DNA of 53,425 nt from an uncultured Eubacteriales bacterium (GTDB taxonomy: Bacteria; Bacillota; Clostridia; Christensenellales; Aristaeellaceae), in assembly GCA_902777335.1 (NCBI GenBank), contig CACYTF010000040.1:1-53425 (forward strand). Direction: 5' to 3'. The notes beneath the pieces were generated by a model, which searched no databases, was not told the DNA's origin, and saw only the letters and a list, made by a program, of their open reading frames with translations. This document shows, piece by piece, positions 7,664 to 16,675 of the stretch. The translations under genes and the position numbers were made by a program. Position 1 is the stretch's first letter. Each line of letters begins with the position of its first letter.

Positions 7664-7774
7664 CGGAAGAGGTCTCCGACGTTCCGCCTCGCGCCTCTAT
7701 TCCCGCCTTGGCGCGAAGCCATCCGCAAGGACCTCTTCCGGCGCTTCGCGCCACCTTCCCCAGAGGGGAAGGCT
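7624..7774. repeat. 150-bp inverted-repeat element, copy 1
   Basis: The element is bounded by near-perfect 25-bp inverted ends (AGCCTTCCCCTCTGGGG inward; the reverse complement closes it at 7774). The interior has CCCGCAGGGCTGACGGAAGAGGT and nested GC-rich palindromes. It carries no gene. A near-identical copy lies at 8236-8385. Small non-coding elements of this look are frequent in GC-rich Clostridia. Confidence 0.85.
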
Positions 7775-7841
7775 AATACAAGAAGGCTGTGCCAGGCCTT
7801 CTGCCGCATAATAAAAATGGAATAGCGGCCAAGGAGTGTAC

Positions 7842-8207
7842 ATGCCCAAAATACACTACTACCGGGAGAGCAACAAGCCCCGTGCCCAGCAGCTGCGCCG
7901 GGAGATGACCCGGCATGAAAAGCACCTGTGGTACGATTATCTCAACAGCGCGCCTGCACGCTTTCGCCGTCAGAAGCAGTTCGGAAGCTACATCGTCGAC
8001 TTCTATTGCGCCGAGCAAAAGCTGGTGGTGGAAATCGACGGCTCCCAACACTATGAACCGGAAGAACGTGCTCGCGATGAAGCAAGGACAGCGTATCTGG
8101 AAAGCCTCGGCCTGCGGGTCATGCGGTTCAGCAACCACGATGTCGACGTGCATTTTGAAAGCGTATGCGCCACGATCGACGCCATGGTTCGGGCCGAGAC
8201 ATCATAA
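7842..8207 (+). CDS. DUF559 endonuclease-like protein
   Basis: This 121-residue protein belongs to DUF559, which shares the PD-(D/E)XK/Vsr-like nuclease fold. Seen motifs are RREMTRHEKHLWYDYL near residue 20, RFRRQKQFGSYIVDFYC near 45, and the putative catalytic KLVVEIDGSQHYE near 65, followed by DEARTAYLESLGLRVMRF. AAGGAG precedes ATG 7842. It sits exactly between two copies of a 150-bp repeat inside the pyrC-carB interval, so it and its flanks may have entered as a unit. The physiological role of the family is unknown. Confidence 0.88.
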   Translation: MPKIHYYRESNKPRAQQLRREMTRHEKHLWYDYLNSAPARFRRQKQFGSYIVDFYCAEQKLVVEIDGSQHYEPEERARDEARTAYLESLGLRVMRFSNHDVDVHFESVCATIDAMVRAETS

Positions 8208-8235
8208 GGACTCCTTCCGCTCTCGGGCTTCCAAA

Positions 8236-8385
8236 AGCCTTCCCCTTTTGGGAAGGTGGCAGCCCGCAGGGCTGACGGAAGAGGTCCCCGACGTTCCGCC
8301 TCGCGCCTCTATTCCCGCCTTGGCGCGAAGCCATCCGCAAGGACCTCTTCCGGCGCTTCGCGCCACCTTCCCCAGAGGGGAAGGC
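8236..8385. repeat. 150-bp inverted-repeat element, copy 2
   Basis: Near-identical to 7624-7774 and in the same orientation. The left end differs by a few bases (CCCCTTTTGGG instead of CCCCTCTGGGG), while the interior is almost unchanged. Confidence 0.85.
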
Positions 8386-8419
8386 AACCTCATCAACGAC
8401 ATCGACGGAGGTAATCACC

Positions 8420-11400
8420 ATGTCCAAGCGCACAGACATCAAGAAGGTTCTCATCATCGGCTCCGGCCCCATCGTGATCGGGCAGGCGGCGGAATTCGAC
8501 TACGCGGGCACCCAGGCGTGCCTGGCGCTGAAGGAGGAGGGCTACGAGGTCATCCTCTGCAACTCCAACCCCGCCACCATCATGACGGACACCAGCATCG
8601 CGGACAAGGTGTACATGGAGCCGCTGACGCTGGAGTACATCGCGAAGATACTGCGCTACGAGCGCCCGGACGCCATCGTGCCCGGCATCGGCGGGCAGAC
8701 CGGCCTGAACCTGGCCATGCAGCTGGAGAAAAAGGGCGTGCTGCGGGAGTGCGAGGTGGAGCTGCTGGGCACGCCGTTCACCTCCATCGAGCGGGCCGAG
8801 GACCGGGAGCTGTTCAAGGAGATGTGCCAGTCCATCGGCGAGCCGGTGATCCCGTCGAAGATCACCTACAGCCTGGAGGAGGCGAAGGCGGCCGCGAAGG
8901 AGATCGGCTATCCGGTGGTGCTGCGGCCCGCGTTCACGCTGGGCGGCACCGGCGGCGGCTTTGCCTACAATGAGGAAGAGCTGATCGAGGTGGGCGCCAA
9001 CGGCTTCAAGCTCTCCCCGGTGCACCAGGTGCTGGTGGAGAAGAGCGTGAAGGGGTACAAGGAGATCGAGTTCGAGGTCATGCGCGATTCCAGCGACCAC
9101 GCCATCACCATCTGCGGCATGGAGAACGTGGACCCGGTGGGCGTGCACACCGGCGACTCCATCGTGGTGGCCCCGATCCTGTCGCTGAACGACCACGATC
9201 TGAAGATGCTGAACGACTCCGCCATCAAGATCATCCGGGAGCTTAAGATCGAGGGCGGCTGCAACGTGCAGTTCGCGCTGCACCCCACCACCAGCGAATA
9301 CTACCTGATCGAGGTCAACCCCCGGGTCAGCCGCTCGTCGGCGCTGGCGTCAAAGGCCTCGGGCTACCCCATCGCCTCGGTCACGGCCAAGATCGCGCTG
9401 GGCATGGCGCTGGAGGAGATCCCGGTGGCCGGCGGCACCGCGGCCATCGAGCCGAGCCTGGACTACGTGGTGGCCAAGTTCCCCCGGTTCCCCTTCGACA
9501 AGTTCGCCACCGCGCCCAATCTGCTGGGCACCCAGATGAAGGCCACCGGCGAGGTCATGGGCATCGGCGCGAGCCTGGAGGAGTGCATGCTGAAGTCCGT
9601 GCGCTCGCTGGAGAACGGCGCGCACCACCTGAGCCTTGCGAAGTTCACGGCCATGGACGACGACGGCCTGTGGCGCTACATCGAGGACTTCCGCGCCGAC
9701 GGCATATTCGCCGTCACCGAGCTGATCCGCCGCGGCGCGCCCATCGACAAGCTGTACGCGGTCACGATGATCACGCCGCTGTTCCTGGAGAGCATCGCCC
9801 GCATCGTCGAGATGGAGGGCATCCTGCGCGAGAAGCCCGGCGACGTTCGGGCGCTGCTGGCCGCCAAGAAGATGGGCTTTGCCGACAAGACCGTGGCCGA
9901 GCTGTGGAACACGGACGAGCTGTCCGTGTGCCATATGCGCAAGGAAAACGGCATCGTGCCCGGCTTTCCGATGGTGGACACGCTGCACACCGGGGCCTAC
10001 ATCCCCTACCTGTACTCCAGCTACAACCTGGACAACGCCTCCATCCGCACCGACCGGAAGAAGATCGTGGTGCTGGGCGCGGGGCCCATCCGCATCGGCC
10101 AGGGCGTGGAATTCGACTACTCCACCGTCCACGCGGTGCAGACCATCCGGCGCAACGGCTACGAGGCCATCATCATCAACAACAACCCGGAGACCGTGTC
10201 CACCGACTACAAGACCAGCGACAAGCTGTACTTCGAGCCGCTGACGCCGGAGGACGTGATGAACGTGATCGACTTCGAGCGGCCCGAGGGCGTGATCACG
10301 TCGCTGGGCGGCCAGACCGCCATCAACCTGGCCCAGCCGCTGATGGAGCGGGGCGTGAAGCTGATCGGCACCGACTGCGCCGCCATCGAGCGGGCCGAGG
10401 ACCGGGGCAGCTTTGAAAAAATCCTCCAGGCGCTGGGCATCCCCCAGCCCCAGGGCCGCGCCGTGCGGAGCGTGGAGGAGGGCGTGGCCGCGGCGGAGGA
10501 GATCGGCTACCCGGTGCTGGTGCGGCCCAGCTTCGTGCTGGGCGGCCGGGCCATGCAGATCGTGGGCAACGAGGCGCAGCTGCGGCACTACCTGAAGGAG
10601 GCCGTGGAGATCGACGCCGACAAGCCCGTGCTGGTGGACCACTACATCCAGGGCAAGGAGGTGGAGGTGGACGCCATCTGCGACGGCCGGGACGTGTTCG
10701 TGCCCGGCATCATGGAGCTGGTGGAGCGCACCGGCATCCACTCCGGCGACTCGATCAGCGTCTATCCGTCCTTCTCGATCTCCGACAAGGTCAAGGGCGT
10801 GATCCTCCAGTACGCAAAGAAGCTGGGCCCGGGCATCGGCATCGTGGGCCTGTACAACATACAGTTCATCGTGGACCGGGATGAGAACGTGTACATCATC
10901 GAAGTGAATCCCCGCTCGTCCCGCACGGTGCCCTTCCTGTCCAAGGCCACCGGATACTCACTTGCCGACATCGCCACCGAGGCGATCCTGGGCAAGAGCC
11001 TGAAGGAGCAGGGCATCTTCGACCTGTACCCGGAGGAGAAAAAGCGCCACTACGTGAAGGTGCCCGTGTTCTCCTTCAACAAGATCAAGGGCCTGGACGC
11101 CTACCTGAGCCCCGAGATGAAGTCCACCGGCGAGGCCATCGGCTACGACGACAAGCTGAACCGCGCGCTGTATAAGGCGCTGCAGGCCGCGGGGCTGCGG
11201 CTGCAGAACTACGGCACGGTGTTCGCCACCATCGCCCGGGGAGACAAGGCCGAGGCCGAGCCGCTGATCCGCCGGTTCTACAACCTGGGCTTCAACATCG
11301 AGGCCACCTCCGGCACCGCCGCGTACCTCAAGGAGCGCGGCATCCGCACCCACGTGCTCAAAAAGATCGGCGAGGACAACAGCGACGAGATCGTGGAAGC

Positions 11401-11596
11401 CATGCGCCAGGGCCACATCGCCTATGTGATCAACACCCGCAACATCAACTCCGACAACGCCCTCTCCGACGGCGTGAAGATCCGCCGCGCCGCCACCGAG
11501 AACAACGTGACCATGTTCACCAGCCTGGACACCGTGCGCGTGCTGCTGGACGTGCTGGAGGAGACCACGCTGACAATCTCGACCATCGACGCCTGA
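8420..11596 (+). CDS. carB: Carbamoyl-phosphate synthase large subunit
   Basis: CarB makes carbamoyl phosphate from bicarbonate, ammonia and two ATP, feeding pyrimidine and arginine synthesis. The 1058-residue protein has the two homologous ATP-grasp halves: KKVLIIGSGPIVIGQAAEFDY at residue 9 and KKIVVLGAGPIRIGQGVEFDY near 550. It also has EVNPRVSRSSALASKATGY-type and EVNPRSSRTVPFLSKATGY loops, and a C-terminal MGS-like allosteric domain from about 940. GGAGG precedes the ATG. The small glutaminase subunit gene carA is not in the window, although it is usually adjacent. Confidence 0.98.
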   Translation: MSKRTDIKKVLIIGSGPIVIGQAAEFDYAGTQACLALKEEGYEVILCNSNPATIMTDTSIADKVYMEPLTLEYIAKILRYERPDAIVPGIGGQTGLNLAMQLEKKGVLRECEVELLGTPFTSIERAEDRELFKEMCQSIGEPVIPSKITYSLEEAKAAAKEIGYPVVLRPAFTLGGTGGGFAYNEEELIEVGANGFKLSPVHQVLVEKSVKGYKEIEFEVMRDSSDHAITICGMENVDPVGVHTGDSIVVAPILSLNDHDLKMLNDSAIKIIRELKIEGGCNVQFALHPTTSEYYLIEVNPRVSRSSALASKASGYPIASVTAKIALGMALEEIPVAGGTAAIEPSLDYVVAKFPRFPFDKFATAPNLLGTQMKATGEVMGIGASLEECMLKSVRSLENGAHHLSLAKFTAMDDDGLWRYIEDFRADGIFAVTELIRRGAPIDKLYAVTMITPLFLESIARIVEMEGILREKPGDVRALLAAKKMGFADKTVAELWNTDELSVCHMRKENGIVPGFPMVDTLHTGAYIPYLYSSYNLDNASIRTDRKKIVVLGAGPIRIGQGVEFDYSTVHAVQTIRRNGYEAIIINNNPETVSTDYKTSDKLYFEPLTPEDVMNVIDFERPEGVITSLGGQTAINLAQPLMERGVKLIGTDCAAIERAEDRGSFEKILQALGIPQPQGRAVRSVEEGVAAAEEIGYPVLVRPSFVLGGRAMQIVGNEAQLRHYLKEAVEIDADKPVLVDHYIQGKEVEVDAICDGRDVFVPGIMELVERTGIHSGDSISVYPSFSISDKVKGVILQYAKKLGPGIGIVGLYNIQFIVDRDENVYIIEVNPRSSRTVPFLSKATGYSLADIATEAILGKSLKEQGIFDLYPEEKKRHYVKVPVFSFNKIKGLDAYLSPEMKSTGEAIGYDDKLNRALYKALQAAGLRLQNYGTVFATIARGDKAEAEPLIRRFYNLGFNIEATSGTAAYLKERGIRTHVLKKIGEDNSDEIVEAMRQGHIAYVINTRNINSDNALSDGVKIRRAATENNVTMFTSLDTVRVLLDVLEETTLTISTIDA

Positions 11597-11620
11597 CGCC
11601 CGGGGCGGGCGGCGTCAGGC
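11591..11620 (+). terminator. Hairpin at the carB stop
   Basis: GCCTGACGCC (11591-11600) pairs with GGCGTCAGGC (11611-11620) and contains the carB stop codon. No T-run follows directly, so it may only stabilise the mRNA end. Confidence 0.4.
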
Positions 11621-11686
11621 GCTCTGCCGGCCCCATCCGTTTTTCGCCGACGCAGATGACGCCGCCCTTCCGGCGCCAGGACAAAG

Positions 11687-11715
11687 TAGACAAATCCGGG
11701 CGCGTATGGTATAAT
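11687..11715 (+). promoter_or_regulatory. Promoter of the surface-glycan gene trio
   Basis: TAGACA (11687-11692), 17 bases, TATAAT (11710-11715). This separates the glycan cassette from carB transcription. Confidence 0.7.
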
Positions 11716-11771
11716 CACTCTATCATATGGTACATATCCGGCTCCTCAGTCGCGATCGGGAGGGCGTTTTG

Positions 11772-13331
11772 ATGAAAACCTGTGAAAAGATCGCCGGCAA
11801 GATCACTGGCGAAGACAACCGGCAGATGCTGCTGTACACGTTCCTCTGCGGCCTCGTCGCCCACGGCGTCATGCTGTTCAACAAGCTGAGCTGGCACGAC
11901 GACCTGGAGCACGGCTTCAAGCTGCTGCTGGAAAAGCCCGTGGCCATGGGGCGCTGGATGCGGGCCTACCTGGCCTGGTTCGTGGCGAAGGTGTTCGGCG
12001 GCGGCTACAACCTGAGCATGCCGCTGTTCCACGGGCTGTTTTCGCTGCTGTTCATCGCCGCCTTCAGCTGCATCGTCACGGAGCTGTTCGACATCCGCCA
12101 AAAGGGCATGCGCATGGTCCTCTGCGGCCTGATGGTCACCTTCCCGGTGGTCACCAGCACCTTCGGGTACATGTTCACCGCCTCCTACTACTTCCTCGCG
12201 CTGGTGCTGGCCGGCGCGGCGGTCTACGTCATACGGAACAAGACGGGCCCGGTCCGCTTCCTGGGCGGCGCGCTGTGCGTGTGCTGCAGCCTGGGCATCT
12301 ACCAATCCTACTTCGCCGTGACCGTATCGCTGGTGGTCATCCGCATCATCTTCGACATCGCGGACGGAAAATTCGCGTCGCTGGGCACGATCGTCAAGCG
12401 GGTCGTCCACGACATCGGCATGTGCGTGGTGGGCCTGGCGCTGTACTACGTGATCTGGAAGGTCAGCATGAAGCTGCTCGGCCTGTCCGCCAGCGACTAT
12501 CAGGGCATCTCCACCATCGGCAAAGCCGGCCTGTCGGGCATGCTGAAGGGCGCGCTGACGACCTACAAGCGCTTCTTCCTGAGGTTCAGGCTGCCCGAGG
12601 AGAACGTCTACCCGATGGGCATCAAATACGTCCAGATGCTGGCCCTGGGCCTGTCCGCCGTCTGCGGGCTGATACTCGTCGTCCGGCGCGCCAAGAAGAG
12701 CGTGGTGCAGGCCGTCGTGCTGGCGCTGTTGATCGCGATACTGCCCATGTGCTTCAACCTGATCTATTTGATGACCGCCACCGCCACCGGCGCCTGGATC
12801 CACACGCTGATGCTGTACGGCCAGGCGATGCTGTACGTGTTCCTGATCTGCGCGGTGTCCCGGCTGTTTGCCGACAGGCCCAGGCTGGCGCGGGCGTCGC
12901 GGGGCGTCGTCATCGCGGTGCTGGGGCTGCTGATCTTCATGAACACCTACCTGAGCAATTCCTGCTACATGAAAGCCGAGATGATGCAGCAGCAGGTCAT
13001 CACCGACATGACCGTGCTGGTGGCGCGCATCAAGTCCACGGAGGGGTACAACGACAAGATGCCCGTGTCCTTCCTGATGACGGGCAAGCGGGACGCGACC
13101 TTCCCCAAAAACAGCTACTTCTCCAAGCTGAAGCTCGTGCCGTTTGAGAACATCTCCCCCTATCACAACAAGCGGAACCTGGTGAACACGCTGGAACACT
13201 GGTGCGGCTTCGCGCCGGAGTTCGTCTCCTCCTCCAGGTTCAAGAATCTCCCGGAGGTGGAGGACATGCCGGACTATCCGGACGACGGAAGCATCCGCAT
13301 CATCGACGACACGGTGGTGATCAAGTGGTGA
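11772..13331 (+). CDS. GtrII-type membrane glucosyltransferase
   Basis: This polytopic membrane protein of 519 residues has about ten or more hydrophobic segments. It matches the glucosyltransferase GtrII family (PF14264), whose members transfer glucose from a lipid carrier to surface polysaccharide outside the membrane. An early motif WHDDLEHGFKLLLEKPVAMGRWM is typical, with an acidic pair in the first extracytoplasmic loop. The soluble C-terminus (about residues 410-519) follows the last membrane segment. ATG 11772 follows GGGAGG. It is the first gene of a trio with a pyruvyltransferase-like and a GtrB-like enzyme, the latter being the expected donor-lipid synthase. The acceptor glycan is unknown. 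Confidence 0.82.
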   Translation: MKTCEKIAGKITGEDNRQMLLYTFLCGLVAHGVMLFNKLSWHDDLEHGFKLLLEKPVAMGRWMRAYLAWFVAKVFGGGYNLSMPLFHGLFSLLFIAAFSCIVTELFDIRQKGMRMVLCGLMVTFPVVTSTFGYMFTASYYFLALVLAGAAVYVIRNKTGPVRFLGGALCVCCSLGIYQSYFAVTVSLVVIRIIFDIADGKFASLGTIVKRVVHDIGMCVVGLALYYVIWKVSMKLLGLSASDYQGISTIGKAGLSGMLKGALTTYKRFFLRFRLPEENVYPMGIKYVQMLALGLSAVCGLILVVRRAKKSVVQAVVLALLIAILPMCFNLIYLMTATATGAWIHTLMLYGQAMLYVFLICAVSRLFADRPRLARASRGVVIAVLGLLIFMNTYLSNSCYMKAEMMQQQVITDMTVLVARIKSTEGYNDKMPVSFLMTGKRDATFPKNSYFSKLKLVPFENISPYHNKRNLVNTLEHWCGFAPEFVSSSRFKNLPEVEDMPDYPDDGSIRIIDDTVVIKW

Positions 13332-13336
13332 AGCGC

Positions 13337-14419
13337 ATGAAGACGGGCATCATAACCTTTCACTTTGTCAACAACTACGGCGGCGCGCTGCAAGCCTACG
13401 CGCTGCGCCGCTACATGGCCGACACCTTCGGCGTGGACGCGGAGCTGATCGACTACCGCAACTGGTTCATACGGACCACGGACGCCATACGCATGCTGCC
13501 GGTCACGGCGAACTACCGCATCTACGGGCCGTGGCTGCGGGCCTACCCGAGGATGCGCCGGCGCCGCAGGCTGTTCGCCGCGTTCATGAAGAACCGGATC
13601 TCCCGGTCCCGCCGGTACGACTTCGGCTGGCAGCTGAACGGCCACGGCAAGGACTACGACCTGCTGATCTGCGGCAGCGACCAGATCTGGAACCCCACGC
13701 TGACCTTCGGGCTGGCCAAGCCCTATTTCCTCCGCTTTGCCGGGCCGGAGAGCCGACGCGTCTCCTACGCCGCCAGCCCGGGGCCCAGCATCCGCGACAA
13801 GGACAAAATGCTGGCCTACGTGCGGGACCTGGACGCCGTATCCATCCGGGAGAGCGCCGAATGGCTGGAGCAGGGGCTGGGCAAGCCCGTGGAGCACCAC
13901 ATCGACCCCACGCTGCTGCTGCCCACCGAGGCCTGGAGGTCGATGGCGAAGGCCCCCGCGGAGAAGGGCGAGTACATCGTCTCCTACTTCATGCAGCAGA
14001 ACGACAAAGCCTACGGCTACCTCGAGCAGATACGCCGGGAGACGGGCCTGCCGGTGCGGGACATCAGCCGCTACGGCTACAAGCCCGCCGGCGTCGACGA
14101 GAGCCTGGTGGACGTGGGGCCCGAGGACTTCGTGGGGCTGTTCGCAAGCGCGACGCGGGTCTGCACAAACTCGTTCCACGGGCTGGTGTTCGCGCTGATC
14201 TTCAACAAGCCGGTGGACTTCGTGCCGATGCACCGCTTCGGCGGGCGCATCGAATACCTGTGCAAGCTGCTGAACCTGAAGCGCGTGCCGGTGGACGGCG
14301 GCGCGTACTACCACATCGAATACGACCCCGCCGAGAAGGGCCGCATCCTCGAAGGGGAGCGCCGCCGCGCTCACGACTACCTGGAGCGCCAGGTGGGTCT
14401 TGCGGGCGGCGGGAATTGA
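13337..14419 (+). CDS. Polysaccharide pyruvyl transferase family protein
   Basis: This 360-residue cytoplasmic protein begins MKTGIITFHFVNNYGGALQAYAL, the hallmark of PF04230. It continues with LLICGSDQIWNP near residue 110, VSIRESAEWLEQGLGKPVEHHIDPTLLL near 170 and the C-terminal TNSFHGLVFALIFNKP near 275. Family members add ketal pyruvate, or related groups, to cell-wall and capsular polysaccharides. It starts six bases after the membrane glycosyltransferase; ATG 13337 is used, and GTG 13328, which overlaps the upstream stop, is an alternative. The product sugar cannot be told from sequence. Confidence 0.87.
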   Translation: MKTGIITFHFVNNYGGALQAYALRRYMADTFGVDAELIDYRNWFIRTTDAIRMLPVTANYRIYGPWLRAYPRMRRRRRLFAAFMKNRISRSRRYDFGWQLNGHGKDYDLLICGSDQIWNPTLTFGLAKPYFLRFAGPESRRVSYAASPGPSIRDKDKMLAYVRDLDAVSIRESAEWLEQGLGKPVEHHIDPTLLLPTEAWRSMAKAPAEKGEYIVSYFMQQNDKAYGYLEQIRRETGLPVRDISRYGYKPAGVDESLVDVGPEDFVGLFASATRVCTNSFHGLVFALIFNKPVDFVPMHRFGGRIEYLCKLLNLKRVPVDGGAYYHIEYDPAEKGRILEGERRRAHDYLERQVGLAGGGN

Positions 14420-14462
14420 TCGCGCGGGCGCGTCCGGACACAAATGAAAGGCGGTGCAAACG

Positions 14463-15431
14463 ATGAAGCGCAACCGAATCGAGCTGACCATCGTCGTCCC
14501 CTGCTTCAACGAGGAGGAAGTGCTGCCCCTGTTCTACCGGACGGTCACCCAAACCATCGAAGAGATGGGCGTGACCCACGAATTCATATTCGTGGACGAC
14601 GGCTCCTCCGACGGCACGCTGAAGCTCCTCCGGCAGCTCGCGGCAGAGAACCCCGCCGTCCGGTACGTGTCCTTCTCCCGGAACTTCGGCAAGGAATCCG
14701 CCATCTACGCCGGGCTGCAGTACGCCAGGGGCGAGCATGTGGCGCTGATGGACGCCGACCTGCAGGACCCGCCCGCCTACCTGCCCCAGATGTACCGGAT
14801 ACTGCAGGAGGGCGAATACGACAACGTCGCCACCCGCCGGAGCACCCGCGCGGGCGAGCCGCCCATCCGCTCCTTCTTCTCCAGGGGCTTCTACCGGCTC
14901 ATCAACAGAATCTCCGAGACCCCCGTGGTGGACGGGGCCCGGGACTTTCGCATGATGAAGCGCAAGATGGTCAACGCCATACTGCAGGTCGGGGAGTACA
15001 ACCGCTTCTCCAAGGGCCTGTTCAGCTGGGTGGGCTACCGCACCAAGTGGCTGTCCTACGACAACGTGGAGCGGGCCGCCGGGCAGACGAAGTGGAGCTT
15101 CTGGAAGCTTATGCGCTACGCGATTGAGGGCATCGTCAACTACTCCCACGCGCCGCTGGACTTCGTGACCACCTCCGGCATGGTGCTGACCGTCGCCGCG
15201 TTCATCTGGGCGGTCGTGCTGATCCTGAAGCGCATCATCATCGGCAACTACAACGTCTCCGGCTGGACCTCCACGGTCTGCATCATCCTGTTCCTCGGGG
15301 GCATACAGCTGCTCTCGCTGGGCATCATCGGGCAGTACATCGCCAGGATCTTCCTGGAGACCAAGCACCGCCCGCTGTTCATCGTGCAGGAGTCCAGCGA
15401 CGACGCACAGACGCCCGCGGACGGCGAATGA
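14463..15431 (+). CDS. GtrB/DPM1-like polyprenyl-phosphate glycosyltransferase
   Basis: This GT2-family protein of 322 residues has the N-terminal domain IELTIVVPCFNEEEVLPLFY, FIFVDDGSSDGT near residue 45 and the metal-binding ALMDADLQDPP near 98. Two C-terminal membrane helices follow (about 225-250 and 265-290). This architecture matches GtrB, which makes undecaprenyl-phosphate glucose in the cytoplasm for a GtrII-type transferase. Finding GtrII and GtrB types together supports a working glucosylation unit, though a GtrA flippase is not seen here. AAAGGCGG precedes ATG 14463. Confidence 0.9.
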   Translation: MKRNRIELTIVVPCFNEEEVLPLFYRTVTQTIEEMGVTHEFIFVDDGSSDGTLKLLRQLAAENPAVRYVSFSRNFGKESAIYAGLQYARGEHVALMDADLQDPPAYLPQMYRILQEGEYDNVATRRSTRAGEPPIRSFFSRGFYRLINRISETPVVDGARDFRMMKRKMVNAILQVGEYNRFSKGLFSWVGYRTKWLSYDNVERAAGQTKWSFWKLMRYAIEGIVNYSHAPLDFVTTSGMVLTVAAFIWAVVLILKRIIIGNYNVSGWTSTVCIILFLGGIQLLSLGIIGQYIARIFLETKHRPLFIVQESSDDAQTPADGE

Positions 15432-15500
15432 CCGCATGCCACGCGGCGCGGGCATCCGTGGCCGTGTCTGTTCAATGACATCCAGAGGAAGTGATCCCAC

Positions 15501-15902
15501 GTGAACCACACCATCGTCGAGGGTCGGGAGAATCTGCCGCTGGAGGACGTCGTCCGGCTGCTGAAGACCACCTATTGGGCAAAAAACCGCACGCCGGAGC
15601 AGATCGAGACCTCGATGCGTCATTCCGCGTGCTATGGCGTGCGGCTGGAGGACGGAAGGCTCGTCGGGTTCGCCCGGGTCATCACCGACAGGGCGACGAC
15701 CTATTACCTTTGCGACGTGGTCATCGACGAAGCCCTTCGGGGCCAGGGGCTGGGGACGGCGCTGGTGGCGCACATCGTGGCGCTGCCCGAATACGCCGGC
15801 CTGCGGGGCCTGCTGCTCACCCGGGACGCCCACGACCTGTACCGAAAATTCGGCTATGAGCCCTTGAACGGCAGGGCCATGGCCAAAAACCCGAACCGTT
15901 GA
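15501..15902 (+). CDS. GNAT family N-acetyltransferase
   Basis: This 133-residue GNAT-fold protein has motif A YLCDVVIDEALRGQGLGTALVAHIV near residues 73-97 (acetyl-CoA pyrophosphate loop RGQGLG) and a C-terminal motif B-like LLLTRDAHDLYRKFGYEPL. The substrate is unknown; small single-domain GNATs of this type often act on amines or small amino compounds. GTG start with GAGGAAG upstream. It ends ten bases before pyrK, so it is likely the first gene of the second pyr operon, which makes its position notable though not explained. Confidence 0.88.
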   Translation: MNHTIVEGRENLPLEDVVRLLKTTYWAKNRTPEQIETSMRHSACYGVRLEDGRLVGFARVITDRATTYYLCDVVIDEALRGQGLGTALVAHIVALPEYAGLRGLLLTRDAHDLYRKFGYEPLNGRAMAKNPNR

Positions 15903-15911
15903 GGCGCAATC

Positions 15912-16649
15912 ATGCGAGAAGTGATCTATACCATCCAACAAAACGAAGTCCTGACCGCCGGCGTGTACCGCATGGCGCTATCGGGCGACACCTCGGCCAT
16001 CGCGGCCCCCGGACAGTTCATCGACATTCAGCTTCCCGGGCTGTACCTGCGCAGGCCGATCTCGGTGTGCGACTGGGACGAGGGCGGCCTGACCATCATC
16101 TACAAGGTGGTCGGAAACGGCACGGCACAGCTGGCCGGCATGAAGCCCGGCGCGGCGCTCAACTGCCTGAGCGGCCTTGGGAACGGCTACGACGTGGCCG
16201 CCTGCCCGGACGACGCCGTGCTGGTGGGCGGCGGCGTGGGCGTGCCGCCGCTGTACGGCCTGGCGAAGCGCCTGCTCGCCGCCGGCAAGCGCCCGTCGGT
16301 GATCCTCGGCTTCAACAGCGCCCCGGAGGTTTTCTACGAGGCCGAGTTCCGGGCGCTGGGCGTTCCCGTCACCGTGACCACCGCCGACGGCAGCGCCGGG
16401 GTGAAGGGCTTTGTCACCGCCGCCCTGCCGGAAGGGGCCTACGCCTGCGCCTGCGGCCCGGAGCCGATGCTGAGGGCCGTGCACGCCAGGGCCTCCGGCG
16501 GCCAGTTCTCCTTCGAGGCCCGCATGGGCTGCGGCTTCGGCGCGTGCATGGGCTGCACCTGCGAGACCCTCACCGGCTACAAGCGCATCTGCCGGGACGG
16601 ACCGGTCTTGTCGTATGAGGAGATCAGGTGGCAGCAGAAAAAACAATGA
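15912..16649 (+). CDS. pyrK: Dihydroorotate dehydrogenase electron-transfer subunit
   Basis: PyrK passes electrons from PyrD to NAD+ through FAD and a [2Fe-2S] cluster. The 245-residue protein shows the FAD-binding LRRPISVCDWD near residue 50, the NAD-binding VLVGGGVGVPPLY near 103 and the cluster cysteines in CGFGACMGCTC near 202, plus a fourth at RICRDGPV near 225. It is followed directly by pyrD, giving the class 1B heterotetrameric enzyme of Gram-positive bacteria. An NAD-linked enzyme suits an anaerobe. Confidence 0.95.
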   Translation: MREVIYTIQQNEVLTAGVYRMALSGDTSAIAAPGQFIDIQLPGLYLRRPISVCDWDEGGLTIIYKVVGNGTAQLAGMKPGAALNCLSGLGNGYDVAACPDDAVLVGGGVGVPPLYGLAKRLLAAGKRPSVILGFNSAPEVFYEAEFRALGVPVTVTTADGSAGVKGFVTAALPEGAYACACGPEPMLRAVHARASGGQFSFEARMGCGFGACMGCTCETLTGYKRICRDGPVLSYEEIRWQQKKQ

Positions 16650-16675
16650 GGAATTATCCGGAAAGGATGTTCAAC

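Noticed and set aside
8202..8402. Small open frames inside the 150-bp repeats, such as a 66-codon minus-strand frame
   Set aside because: They are translations of an inverted-repeat element without ribosome sites; the same sequence appears in both copies and in all frames.
15432..15500. Weak hairpin (ATGCC / GGCAT) after the GtrB-like gene as a terminator
   Set aside because: Only a five-base stem and no T-run.
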